Positions 34,919 to 42,279 of a stretch of DNA of 64,000 bases are shown here, piece after piece. The DNA lies in contig NC_013158.1 in NCBI RefSeq assembly GCF_000023945.1, positions 1,984,001 to 2,048,000 of the forward strand. The letters are read 5' to 3'. The notes beneath the pieces were generated by a model. That model was not told the DNA's origin and made no database searches. It saw nothing but the letters and a program-made list of their open reading frames with translations. Position 1 is the first letter of the stretch, and every line of letters begins with the position of its first letter. This stretch comes from Halorhabdus utahensis DSM 12940. Lineage in GTDB: Archaea > Halobacteriota > Halobacteria > Halobacteriales > Haloarculaceae. Position numbers and translations under genes: made by a program.

Positions 34919-35692
34919 ATGACTGACCGACCGCCCGAGAAGTCGGCATCTGTCGGGCTAGAAGTGGGGCTGCCCCTCGTCGGTGCGCTCGCAATCGGCG
35001 TCGTCCTTCGGGGGCTATATCCGCCCGGCGGGATCGACACCCGGCTGCTGGACCCGGCCGTCGTCGCCGGGCTCTGCCTGGGCGGCCAGCTATGGTATGT
35101 CAGCCATCGCCTCGTCCCGGCTCGCACTGCTGGCGAGCCCCTCGCCCGGCTGTTCGGGCTGGCCAATTCGCTCACCCTCCTTCGTGGCGCGCTGTATGCA
35201 GTCGTGGCCGGATTCGTCGTCGTGCCCCCTGATACGCCACTCGTCTGGATCCCAGCGCTGGCCTATGGAAGCGGTGTCGTCCTCGACAAATTGGACGGGA
35301 CCGTTGCTCGTACGCTCGGTCAGGAGACAACACTGGGGGAGCGACTCGATATGACGTTCGATACGTTCGGCTTCGTCGCCGCGCCGGTGGTCGCTGTCGT
35401 CTGGGGGCGACTTCCGGTCTGGTATCTCTCGCTCTCGGCTGCCAGGTACGTCTATCGCGCCGGCTTAGCGTGGCGAACGCGCCGTGACCGGCCGGTGTTC
35501 GACCCACCTGACAGCAACGTCGGCAAGTACCTGGCCGGCGTCCAGATGGTGTTTCTCACCGCGGCGCTCGCGCCGGCTGTGCCGGGACACCTTGTCTGGA
35601 CCGCGGCCCCGCTCGTCCTCGCCCCGTCGCTTGCTGTCTTCGCCCGTGATTTCCTGGTTGTGACTGGTCGGCTTTCGGGCCAGGAGCGCTGA
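34919..35692 (+). CDS. CDP-alcohol phosphatidyltransferase
   Basis: A 257-residue integral membrane enzyme that transfers a phospho-group from a CDP-lipid or CDP-alcohol to an alcohol. The family motif D-G-x2-A-R-x8-G-x3-D-x3-D is present as 'DGTVARTLGQETTLGERLDM' followed by TFD (about 124-146). Six or so hydrophobic helices surround it. A good Shine-Dalgarno 'ggagg' lies eight bases before the ATG at 34919. The neighbours downstream are membrane hydrolase and PAP2 genes, which supports a lipid-head-group role. Confidence 0.9.
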   Translation: MTDRPPEKSASVGLEVGLPLVGALAIGVVLRGLYPPGGIDTRLLDPAVVAGLCLGGQLWYVSHRLVPARTAGEPLARLFGLANSLTLLRGALYAVVAGFVVVPPDTPLVWIPALAYGSGVVLDKLDGTVARTLGQETTLGERLDMTFDTFGFVAAPVVAVVWGRLPVWYLSLSAARYVYRAGLAWRTRRDRPVFDPPDSNVGKYLAGVQMVFLTAALAPAVPGHLVWTAAPLVLAPSLAVFARDFLVVTGRLSGQER

Positions 35693-35718
35693 AGTGCGTC
35701 CAGACCCTCTGTGCTGAC

Positions 35719-36192
35719 GTGCTCTTTCCGACGCATCTCCTGGTGGCCGCCCTGCTTTCACGGGCGTCCCGTCTGTCGATGCCGTGGCTGGTGGTCGGCG
35801 CGGCGGCTCCCGACGTCATCGACAAACCACTCGGCATGGTCGGGGTCGTCGAGCTGTATCACTCGGTCGGCCACTCGGTGTTGCTATTCGCCATCGTCGT
35901 GCCTGTCGCGGTGTCGAGTGCTGCCGGTCTGGGGGTCGCGGTCGGCTGGGCATCACATCTCGTTGCCGATGGTCTGCACGTCGTCGTCAACGGCCGTCCA
36001 GATGCCCTCCTGTCGCTGGGCTGGCCGGTCGTGACGCCGCCCGACCCGCTGGCGATCCCGCCAGGGGCATTTTTCGGATACTATGTCGGATCGGCGTCGT
36101 TCTTCCTCGAAGTCGGCCTCTGGGTGCTCGGGGGCGTCGCCGTACTATCGGGATCGCGGGCCGTCTCACGTGTTCGTGGCGACGGGCTGTGA
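35719..36192 (+). CDS. Membrane-bound metal-dependent hydrolase (YdjM/DUF457-like)
   Basis: A 157-residue membrane protein. 'MLFPTHLLVAALLSRASRLS' at the start, 'AAAPDVIDKPLGMVGVVELY', 'HSVGHSVLLFAIVVPV' and 'GWASHLVADGLHVV' supply the ordered His and Asp residues of the DUF457/YdjM metal-dependent hydrolase family. It has about four helices. It starts with GTG at 35719, 26 bases after the phosphatidyltransferase gene, so the two are probably co-transcribed. The substrate is unknown. Confidence 0.8.
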   Translation: MLFPTHLLVAALLSRASRLSMPWLVVGAAAPDVIDKPLGMVGVVELYHSVGHSVLLFAIVVPVAVSSAAGLGVAVGWASHLVADGLHVVVNGRPDALLSLGWPVVTPPDPLAIPPGAFFGYYVGSASFFLEVGLWVLGGVAVLSGSRAVSRVRGDGL

Positions 36193-36255
36193 CATGGCTC
36201 CGGTCACCTCGGCCGGAGAGTCCATGTACGCCCAGCCAGTAGGCACGGCAAGCGT

Positions 36256-36825
36256 ATGGAACAGCTACTTAGCGATCTCATCCAGTGGATCGTGGCGTTC
36301 GACACCGCTGCCGTCGATGTCCTCCTCGACCTTCGAAGCCCGCTGCTCACCAAATTCATGAACTCGATAACCGGGCTCGGATCGGTGGCGGCCGGACTGG
36401 TCTTTCTCGGCCTGGTCTATCTCGCCGAGTGGCGCGAGGAGTTTCGACTCATGTTCGTCGCCATGGCGCTCAGCGGAGTGATCGTCATTACGCTGATGTT
36501 CACCGTTCAGCGCCCCTATCCACCAAACCCAGTCTGTCTGACCGACGGCTCCGGAACGGTCGTCCACTCGTTCCCGTCGGGTCATGCAGCTGCCGCTGCA
36601 ATCTACGCGACGGTCGCCCATCGATCCGAGACGATCCCGTTTCGAATCACTGCGATCCTGGCGACGGCGCTCGCGTTTTCACGATTTTATCTCGGAACAC
36701 ATTACCTCTCGGACACATTGGTCGGCGTCTTCATCGGGATCGGAACCGTGCTGATCGCCGAGCGACTCATCGAGTCCGGTCGCCTTTCTCCCCTCTTCAG
36801 CCGTCTGTCAGCTACCCACGGCTGA
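36256..36825 (+). CDS. PAP2-family membrane phosphatase
   Basis: A 189-residue lipid-phosphatase-like protein. The three-part PAP2 signature is present: 'VQRPYPPNP' (from K-x6-R-P, with the Lys weakly conserved), 'FPSGHAAAAAIYA' with the catalytic His, and 'SRFYLGTHYLSDTLVG' with the second His and Asp. Hydrophobic segments alternate with these motifs. It would dephosphorylate a lipid or isoprenoid phosphate on the outer face of the membrane. Its last residues 'SATHG' are encoded by an IS605-type hairpin at 36815-36834, so the natural C-terminus may have been altered. Confidence 0.9.
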   Translation: MEQLLSDLIQWIVAFDTAAVDVLLDLRSPLLTKFMNSITGLGSVAAGLVFLGLVYLAEWREEFRLMFVAMALSGVIVITLMFTVQRPYPPNPVCLTDGSGTVVHSFPSGHAAAAAIYATVAHRSETIPFRITAILATALAFSRFYLGTHYLSDTLVGVFIGIGTVLIAERLIESGRLSPLFSRLSATHG

Positions 36826-36834
36826 AGCCGTGGG
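36815..36834. repeat. Hairpin typical of IS200/IS605-type element ends (solo remnant)
   Basis: 'cccacggc' and 'gccgtggg' form a perfect 8-base stem around 'tgaa', and 'cttccgcgct' follows. This hairpin and the sequence after it resemble the right end of haloarchaeal IS200/IS605 and IS1341-type (tnpB-bearing) elements. No tnpA or tnpB frame is nearby. The stop codon of the PAP2 gene lies in the loop. Confidence 0.5.
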
Positions 36835-36900
36835 CTTCCGCGCTGTTACCGCTGTGAGCCGCCCGCGCGTTCCGGGGGAGAAATCACAGCAGTCCGAACA

Positions 36901-37707
36901 ATGATTACCGACCCGCTCGTACACTACCCAGTGACGACAGCAACCCAGGTCGCGCTCATACAGATCGACGACTACGGTCCCTGGACTGTCACGCCCGAGC
37001 CACGGCGTGAGATGGATCTGCAGTACTTGCAGGCGTCGCTGTTCGCTGACTTCGCTGCGTTCGTGGACGGGGCTGGCGGGTACGCCTTCTATGGGCGATT
37101 CGACAACATGTACGCCGTCGGCAACGAGATCGATCCGGCGGACTTCGAGCGGTTTCAGCGCCGGGTCCGAAACCGGTATCCAGTCACTGTGAGCATCGGC
37201 GTCGGGCTGGCCGAGTCGCCCGTCGAGGCGCTGGGCGAGGCAAGCGAACGCCTCCAGGCGGCGGGCAGCGCCCAGGACGGCAATCGCCGCGAGGCACTCG
37301 TCATCGGTGACGACGAACCGGCTGATACCGGAATGGTGACTGTTGGTCACTTCGACGTCGTCGACGTGACCGGATCGCTGACGGATCGTGAGAACGCCAT
37401 TGACGTGTCGCTTGCAATCAGACGAGCCACGCTCGAACTGGCAACGTATCTCCGGACCGAGTACGACAGTCTCGCCCACTTCGTCGGCGGCGACAACATC
37501 ATCGCCATCTGTCCCGACATCCCCCCGCAGGCGTTCGACAACGCGATCGAACACGTCCGTGTGGAGACGGACATCGAACTCCAGGTCGGCATCGGCCGCG
37601 GCCCGACCGCCCAGGCCGCCGGTGAGCAAGCCAAAGAAGCACTCGAACAGTGTCGAGCGACCGGGGCTCGAATACACGGCGACGGGCAACTCCCGGCGGA
37701 CGACTGA
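36901..37707 (+). CDS. arfA: GTP cyclohydrolase III (archaeal riboflavin/F420 entry enzyme)
   Basis: A 268-residue enzyme that turns GTP into the formylamino-pyrimidine intermediate (FAPy), the first archaeal step toward riboflavin and the deazaflavin F420. Diagnostic stretches are 'TQVALIQIDDYGPWTVTPEP', 'REMDLQYLQASLFADFAAFV', 'YGRFDNMYAVGN' and the second half 'LAHFVGGDNIIAICPDIPPQ'. Two related GGDEF-like halves make up the protein. The last base of its stop is the first base of the next gene's ATG (TGATG), so translation is coupled. A bacterial-type RibBA with another GTP cyclohydrolase lies at 62713-63951. Confidence 0.93.
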   Translation: MITDPLVHYPVTTATQVALIQIDDYGPWTVTPEPRREMDLQYLQASLFADFAAFVDGAGGYAFYGRFDNMYAVGNEIDPADFERFQRRVRNRYPVTVSIGVGLAESPVEALGEASERLQAAGSAQDGNRREALVIGDDEPADTGMVTVGHFDVVDVTGSLTDRENAIDVSLAIRRATLELATYLRTEYDSLAHFVGGDNIIAICPDIPPQAFDNAIEHVRVETDIELQVGIGRGPTAQAAGEQAKEALEQCRATGARIHGDGQLPADD

Positions 37708-38717
37708 TGACGGGCGAGTCGCTGTACTTCACCGGTCCCGAAGCGCTCGACCTGCGCGAACGATCGGTCGAGGTCTCGGCCGATGAGGTGCTCGTCGAGA
37801 CGCACGTCTCGGCCATCAGTCCCGGGACAGAACTGCTTATCTATCACGGCGAGGCCCCGCGTGATCTCCCGGCCGACGAAACCCTCGACGCGCTGGATGG
37901 CGACCTCTCGTATCCGTTGCGATACGGCTACGCCGCCGTCGGCGAGGTGATCGAGACCGGATCGGCCGTTGATCCGTCCTGGCAGGGTCGAGAGGTCTTC
38001 GGCTTCAACCCACACGAAACCCGATTCAGCGCCGAGCCCTCGACCCTCATTCCGGTCCCTGACGGGACTGTTGCCGAGGAGATGGTCATGTATCCGACCG
38101 TCGAGACGGCGACGACGCTCGTCCTCGATGGCGGGCCGCGAGTCGGCGAGCGGGTGGTCGTCTTCGGTGCCGGCGCGATCGGGCTGTGTGTGATCGGGTT
38201 ACTGGCGTCGTTTCCGCTGTCGGAACTGGTTGTCGTCGACCCGCTTTCGGCGCGCCGCGAACGTGCCCGGCAACTGGGTGCCGATACGACCCTGGCACCG
38301 GATGACCTGACGGCAAATCGCTGGGACGATGCGGCTGGGCCGGACGGCGCCGACCTGGTGTATGAACTCTCGGGTACCCCGTCGGCACTGGACGACGCCC
38401 TCGCGGTTGCGGGCTACGATAGTCGGATCGTCGTCGGCTCCTGGTACGGCACCAAGTCACCGACACTCGACCTCGGCGGGGATTTCCACCGCGACCGCGT
38501 CTCGATCGAGTCCAGCCAGGTGAGTACGATCGACCCGGATCGTCGCGGCCGCTGGTCGTTCGATCGCCGCACCGAAGTCACACTCGACAATCTGGCGTCG
38601 CTCCCGGTCGAATCCCTGGTCACGCACCGGATCCCGTTCGAAGAGGCCCCCGACGCGTACCGACTCCTCGACGACCAGCCCGAAGACGCCCTACAGGTCC
38701 TGCTGACGTACCACTGA
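37707..38717 (+). CDS. MDR-family dehydrogenase lacking zinc ligands (BchC-like)
   Basis: A 336-residue medium-chain dehydrogenase/reductase. The Rossmann motif is 'VVVFGAGAIGLCVIGLL'. The N-terminal catalytic domain reads 'VETHVSAISPGTELLIYHGE', so the usual G-x-C-x-S/T-D catalytic-zinc cysteine is replaced by 'SPGTE', and the four-Cys structural zinc lobe is absent. This 'SPGTE' pattern is shared with BchC-like proteins. It is therefore likely a zinc-independent NAD(P) oxidoreductase. The substrate is unknown. It overlaps arfA by one base and is followed after 20 bases by a PTPS-fold gene. Confidence 0.85.
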   Translation: MTGESLYFTGPEALDLRERSVEVSADEVLVETHVSAISPGTELLIYHGEAPRDLPADETLDALDGDLSYPLRYGYAAVGEVIETGSAVDPSWQGREVFGFNPHETRFSAEPSTLIPVPDGTVAEEMVMYPTVETATTLVLDGGPRVGERVVVFGAGAIGLCVIGLLASFPLSELVVVDPLSARRERARQLGADTTLAPDDLTANRWDDAAGPDGADLVYELSGTPSALDDALAVAGYDSRIVVGSWYGTKSPTLDLGGDFHRDRVSIESSQVSTIDPDRRGRWSFDRRTEVTLDNLASLPVESLVTHRIPFEEAPDAYRLLDDQPEDALQVLLTYH

Positions 38718-38737
38718 CAGGGCACAGTCACAGACAA

Positions 38738-39160
38738 ATGACCGAACCATCGAACGAACCCAATCCAATGACATCCCACACCTACGAACTGACGGTCACA
38801 CGCGAATTCGTCGCACAGCACTTCCTCACCGTCCCCGATCCGGGGCCGGAAGGCGTTCCCCACAGCCACCACTTTACCGTCGAAGTTCGCTTTGGCGGCC
38901 CCGAACTCGGCGAGTACGGCTATCTCGTCGATATCGACGACGTCGAGGCCATCCTCGATGATCTCGAAGACCGCTATCGCGATGCGCTTCTCAACGATCT
39001 TCCCGAATTCGAGGGGCTGAATCCGAGCGTCGAGCACTTCGCCCGCCTGTTCGGCGACCGCGTGGCAGACGCCCTGGCGAATCCAAACCTGGAACACCTT
39101 CAGATCCGGCTCTGGGAAGACGACGTTTCCTGGGCGAGTCACGCACGCGATCTCGAATGA
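38738..39160 (+). CDS. 6-pyruvoyltetrahydropterin synthase (PTPS) fold protein, Cys-less
   Basis: A 140-residue (130 if the ATG at 38768 is used) T-fold protein. Zinc ligands are His28 in 'FVAQHFL' and His42/His44 in 'VPHSHHFTVEV'. 'GYLVDIDDVEAILDDLEDRY' and 'NPSVEHFARLF' are the other family elements. The catalytic cysteine expected four residues before the HxH pair in QueD/PTPS is missing, and Glu38 stands in its place. That resembles the Glu-type PTPS-III variants described in folate-related reactions, so it is not a standard QueD. It overlaps the next gene by four bases (ATGA). Confidence 0.82.
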   Translation: MTEPSNEPNPMTSHTYELTVTREFVAQHFLTVPDPGPEGVPHSHHFTVEVRFGGPELGEYGYLVDIDDVEAILDDLEDRYRDALLNDLPEFEGLNPSVEHFARLFGDRVADALANPNLEHLQIRLWEDDVSWASHARDLE

Positions 39161-40008
39161 ACCACACCGAGACCCGGTATCTCGAAGCCAAGCGGTCGCT
39201 CGACGATTGCGCTCGCTCGCCTCGTGTTCGCGATCGGCTGCTGTCGGCACTCGCCTCCGAGCCCCAGATCCTCGATATCGGCTGTGGCACGGGGACGACG
39301 GTGCCACGGCTGATCGAGTGGGGCATCGATACCGCCACCTACCGGGGTGTCGACGGCGACGCTGGCGTGATCGAGTTCGCGCGCGCTGTCCGGCCTGCCG
39401 AGCTCCGGCGCATCGGCCGCAGCGTCACCCACGAAGAGCGTGGGTTCACTGTCGCGGATCTCTCGGTCGCCTACGAGACCGGCGACGCGCTCGCGGCACT
39501 CGAGGCCGCCGAGGCTGTCGATCTGATTGTCGCCCAGGCCTTCGCCGATCTGGTTCCGATTCCCGAGTTGCTGGCCGGGATCGAATCGGCACTGGCCCCG
39601 GGTGGCCTCGCGTATCTCCCGATCACCTTCGACGGCGGGACGATATTCCAGCCCGACCATCCCGCAGACGAAGCCGTCGAAGCGGCCTATCACGACGCGA
39701 TCGACGCCGAGCCCGGCCGGGACGTCCACGCCGGTCGGCACCTGGCCGACGCCTGTCGCCGTGCGGACGGCGATCTGCTCGCGATGGCCGCATCGGACTG
39801 GGTCCTTCGTCCTCGCGACGGGTCCTATTCCGCCGATGAAGCCTATTTCCTTGGGTGTATTCTCGACTTCGTCGAGACCGCACTTTCGGACGCGGATGTG
39901 ACACAGTCTGCGGACTGGATAGCCACCCGCCGGGAACAACTGGCTGCCGGCGAATTGACCTACGTCGCCCACCAGTACGATCTTCTGTATCGGGCCGCGG
40001 AGACCTGA
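39157..40008 (+). CDS. Class I SAM-dependent methyltransferase
   Basis: A 283-residue methyltransferase. The SAM loop is 'ILDIGCGTGTTVPRLIEW', followed by 'YRGVDGDAGVIEFARAV' (acidic ribose-binding residue) and 'DLIVAQAFADLVPIPELLAG'. The C-terminal 100 residues carry a separate helical region with 'YFLGCILDFVETALSDADV'. It overlaps the PTPS-fold gene by four bases (ATGA), a strong sign that its product works in the same pathway. Substrate unknown; a pterin- or flavin-like compound is possible by context. Confidence 0.82.
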   Translation: MNHTETRYLEAKRSLDDCARSPRVRDRLLSALASEPQILDIGCGTGTTVPRLIEWGIDTATYRGVDGDAGVIEFARAVRPAELRRIGRSVTHEERGFTVADLSVAYETGDALAALEAAEAVDLIVAQAFADLVPIPELLAGIESALAPGGLAYLPITFDGGTIFQPDHPADEAVEAAYHDAIDAEPGRDVHAGRHLADACRRADGDLLAMAASDWVLRPRDGSYSADEAYFLGCILDFVETALSDADVTQSADWIATRREQLAAGELTYVAHQYDLLYRAAET

Positions 40009-40051
40009 CTGCCGTCGAAAGGGCGAAGGCCCGCGCCGTCGAATTTGGCCC

Positions 40052-40879
40052 GTGACCGACGTTTCGAGACGGGCGTTTCGAATCGCCTACGACGGCCGCC
40101 CGTTCCACGGGTTCCAGCGCCAGCCCGACGTGGCGACTGTTTCTGACGCGATCCTCGACGCGCTCCGGGAGCTGGATGTCCTCGAAGACGGTGACAACGT
40201 CCCGCCCGGCTATGCCGCCGCCGGACGCACGGACGCCGGCGTCTCGGCACTCGCCCAGACCGTCGCCTTTGATTGCCCGGACTGGCTCTCGCCCGCGGCG
40301 CTCAATAGCGAACTCCCGGCCGACGTCCGGGCCTGGGCGAGCGCCGACGTGCCCGCCGAGTTTCACGCGACTCACGACGCCGTCGCCCGCGAGTACACGT
40401 ATCACCTTCACGCCCCGGACGCATCGGTGTCGCGGGCAGGGGATGCCCTCGACGCCCTCGCCGGCGAGCACGATTTTCACAACTTCACGCCCGACGACAC
40501 CGGGACCGTGCGCGATCTCACTGGCGAGGCACGGAGTGAGGGTGACTTTCTGGTCGTGACTCTCCGCGCCGACGGGTTCCCCCGACAGTTCGTCCGGCGG
40601 GCCGTCACCGTCATCGACGCCCTCGCGAGTGGTGTGGCCGAACTCGACCGGATCGAGCAACTGCTCGGGGACGACCCGGTCGAGGGGCCCGCGGGCGTCG
40701 CGCCGGCTGCCCCCGAAGCGCTGGTCCTGACTGCTGTCGAGTACCCGGGTCTCTCCTTCGAACGCGACGAGTCAGCACTCGCGAGTGCGCGTGCAATCTT
40801 CGAAACGAAAGCGATCGATCACCGGACGAACGCCCGGGTCGCCTCGAGGATCGCCGACGGGATCGATCAGGAAGAGTGA
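40052..40879 (+). CDS. truA: tRNA pseudouridine(38-40) synthase TruA
   Basis: A 275-residue TruA that isomerises uridines of the tRNA anticodon stem. 'RRAFRIAYDGRPFHGFQRQP' at the start and 'AAGRTDAGVSALAQTVAFD' with catalytic Asp61 are diagnostic; 'FHATHDAVAREYTYHL' and 'FPRQFVRRAVTVIDALASG' follow. It starts with GTG at 40052. A truncated copy of its first 40 codons lies at 29919-30044. It is the last gene of the same-strand run that starts near 34.4 kb. Confidence 0.95.
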   Translation: MTDVSRRAFRIAYDGRPFHGFQRQPDVATVSDAILDALRELDVLEDGDNVPPGYAAAGRTDAGVSALAQTVAFDCPDWLSPAALNSELPADVRAWASADVPAEFHATHDAVAREYTYHLHAPDASVSRAGDALDALAGEHDFHNFTPDDTGTVRDLTGEARSEGDFLVVTLRADGFPRQFVRRAVTVIDALASGVAELDRIEQLLGDDPVEGPAGVAPAAPEALVLTAVEYPGLSFERDESALASARAIFETKAIDHRTNARVASRIADGIDQEE

Positions 40880-40888
40880 CGGACCGGT

Positions 40889-41437
40889 TTACTCCATCGC
40901 GTCGGCGGTGACCAGCGTGTCGCCTTCGAGGTAGTGCTCGATGTGGTGGGCGTCCTCCTCGACGGTGACGATGTTCTCGCGGATGATCTCCGCCGTGGTC
41001 GGGTCGCCGAGGTTGTCGAACAGCTCGACGTGCTCCCGGAGGGTCTCGATGATGTCGCCGTACATCTCCAGATCGTTTTCGAGAGAGGTCCGGATGTCGT
41101 AGACGTTCTCGTCTTCCGGTTCGACGGGGGACTCGGCCTCCAGCGTCGCGCCGCTGGCGTGGGGCACCCCACCCAGTGCCTGGACGCGCTCGGCGAGTTC
41201 GTCGGCGAAGGCCTCGGCGTTCTCGGCCGCGTCGCCAAGGAACAGATGGAGGTCCCGGAACTCCGCGCCCTCGACGTTCCAGTGGTGCTTTCGAAGCTGG
41301 TGATAGAGGACGTACGTCGCTGCCAGGTCCGTGTTCAGTGCGTCGACGATCTCCTCGGCGCGATCCGCGTCCATTCGCAGTCCGTCGGATCCTTCGACCT
41401 CGCCTGCCGTCTTGAGTACGTGCTCGCTCTGGCTCAT
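40889..41437 (-). CDS. dpsA: Dps-type ferritin (DNA protection during starvation)
   Basis: A 182-residue Dps protein, the same length I recall for Halobacterium DpsA. The di-iron site between subunits is visible: 'YHQLRKHHWNVEGAEFRDLH' and 'LHLFLGDAAENAEAFADELA' with the ordered His, Asp and Glu. It stores iron and detoxifies peroxide as a 12-mer. The ATG at 41437 ('MSQSEHVLKT') is used. A strong TATA-like 'tttaagta' lies 26 bases before it, with a leader of only a few bases, as in highly expressed haloarchaeal genes. It converges on truA. Confidence 0.94.
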   Translation of the reverse strand: MSQSEHVLKTAGEVEGSDGLRMDADRAEEIVDALNTDLAATYVLYHQLRKHHWNVEGAEFRDLHLFLGDAAENAEAFADELAERVQALGGVPHASGATLEAESPVEPEDENVYDIRTSLENDLEMYGDIIETLREHVELFDNLGDPTTAEIIRENIVTVEEDAHHIEHYLEGDTLVTADAME

Positions 41438-41629
41438 ACACGACAACGTACTGGTGGGAACTACTTAAAGGTTCCCGAACACGCAATCATATTTTTCTAA
41501 ATGACGACTTTCCTTTTCTACTCTGTGTATTTTTATTCGGAATATGTATTCCTCCTGTGTCGAACACGCTGTCCCCACGGCGGGTTTTGTGGCTACCCCC
41601 CTGAAACGCCGACGGGCAAACTCAGTGCA

Positions 41630-41642
41630 GAAGACATATATA
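41630..41642 (+). promoter_or_regulatory. TATA box of the Tat-lipoprotein gene
   Basis: 'gaagacatatataac' carries 'tatata' at 41636-41641, about 27 bases before the ATG at 41665. A start of transcription close to the ATG would make the message nearly leaderless. Confidence 0.5.
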
Positions 41643-41664
41643 ACTGAAAGATCAGAACGGACTC

Positions 41665-42174
41665 ATGCCTTCCCGACGAACACTGCTCGCTTCTATCGGG
41701 GCCGGTGTTCCGCTCGCTTTCGCAGGGTGTCTGCTTGACGACGGCCGCGTCGAAGCCTACGTCCAGTTCAAAAGCATCGGGGGCGTCACCGAGTCGGATG
41801 GCCGACGGGAGAACGTCGACATCCTCAGTGTGGATGCGAGCTACGAACCCAATGTCGCCCCACCGGATGTTCATCTTCACGATGCATGGGCCGACCGGTT
41901 CCCGGAACCCCGTATGCCGGTCGTTTCTGACGACCTTCACACGGATCTCACCGACCAGTTCGATTCCGTGCGCTACGTGGTTGGGACGACCAGCCCGGAA
42001 TGGGGTGACGACGAACCGGTCGGCAGTTTCAACGTCGCGACGACGCGGGAGAACTTCAACCGGGTCCAGGTCCATACAGCGATCACAGCCTCTTCAGACG
42101 GGACGTACCTCACGATCCACTCTGTCGACGGGCTGTGGGAGTTCGGTTCGACCGAGGCACCGACTCCCGACTGA
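41665..42174 (+). CDS. Tat-exported lipoprotein of unknown function
   Basis: A 169-residue protein. It starts 'MPSRRTLLASIGAGVPLAFA' with twin arginines at 4-5, followed by the lipobox 'AFAGC' (Cys22), the haloarchaeal pattern for Tat lipoproteins anchored on the outer face. The mature part has no known domain. 'VHLHDAWADRFPEPRMPVVS' and 'GSFNVATTRENFNRVQVHTA' are its most regular stretches and may form strands. A TATA box stands at about 41636. It diverges from dpsA. Confidence 0.82.
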   Translation: MPSRRTLLASIGAGVPLAFAGCLLDDGRVEAYVQFKSIGGVTESDGRRENVDILSVDASYEPNVAPPDVHLHDAWADRFPEPRMPVVSDDLHTDLTDQFDSVRYVVGTTSPEWGDDEPVGSFNVATTRENFNRVQVHTAITASSDGTYLTIHSVDGLWEFGSTEAPTPD

Positions 42175-42279
42175 GGAGGGCCCGCTGCTTGCGATCGGAA
42201 GCGCTGGCCCGGCTATTGGGCCAAATGTCCAGAAACACAGCCTGTAACCGGCGGACAGAAACGCGACGCGAACTGTGGA

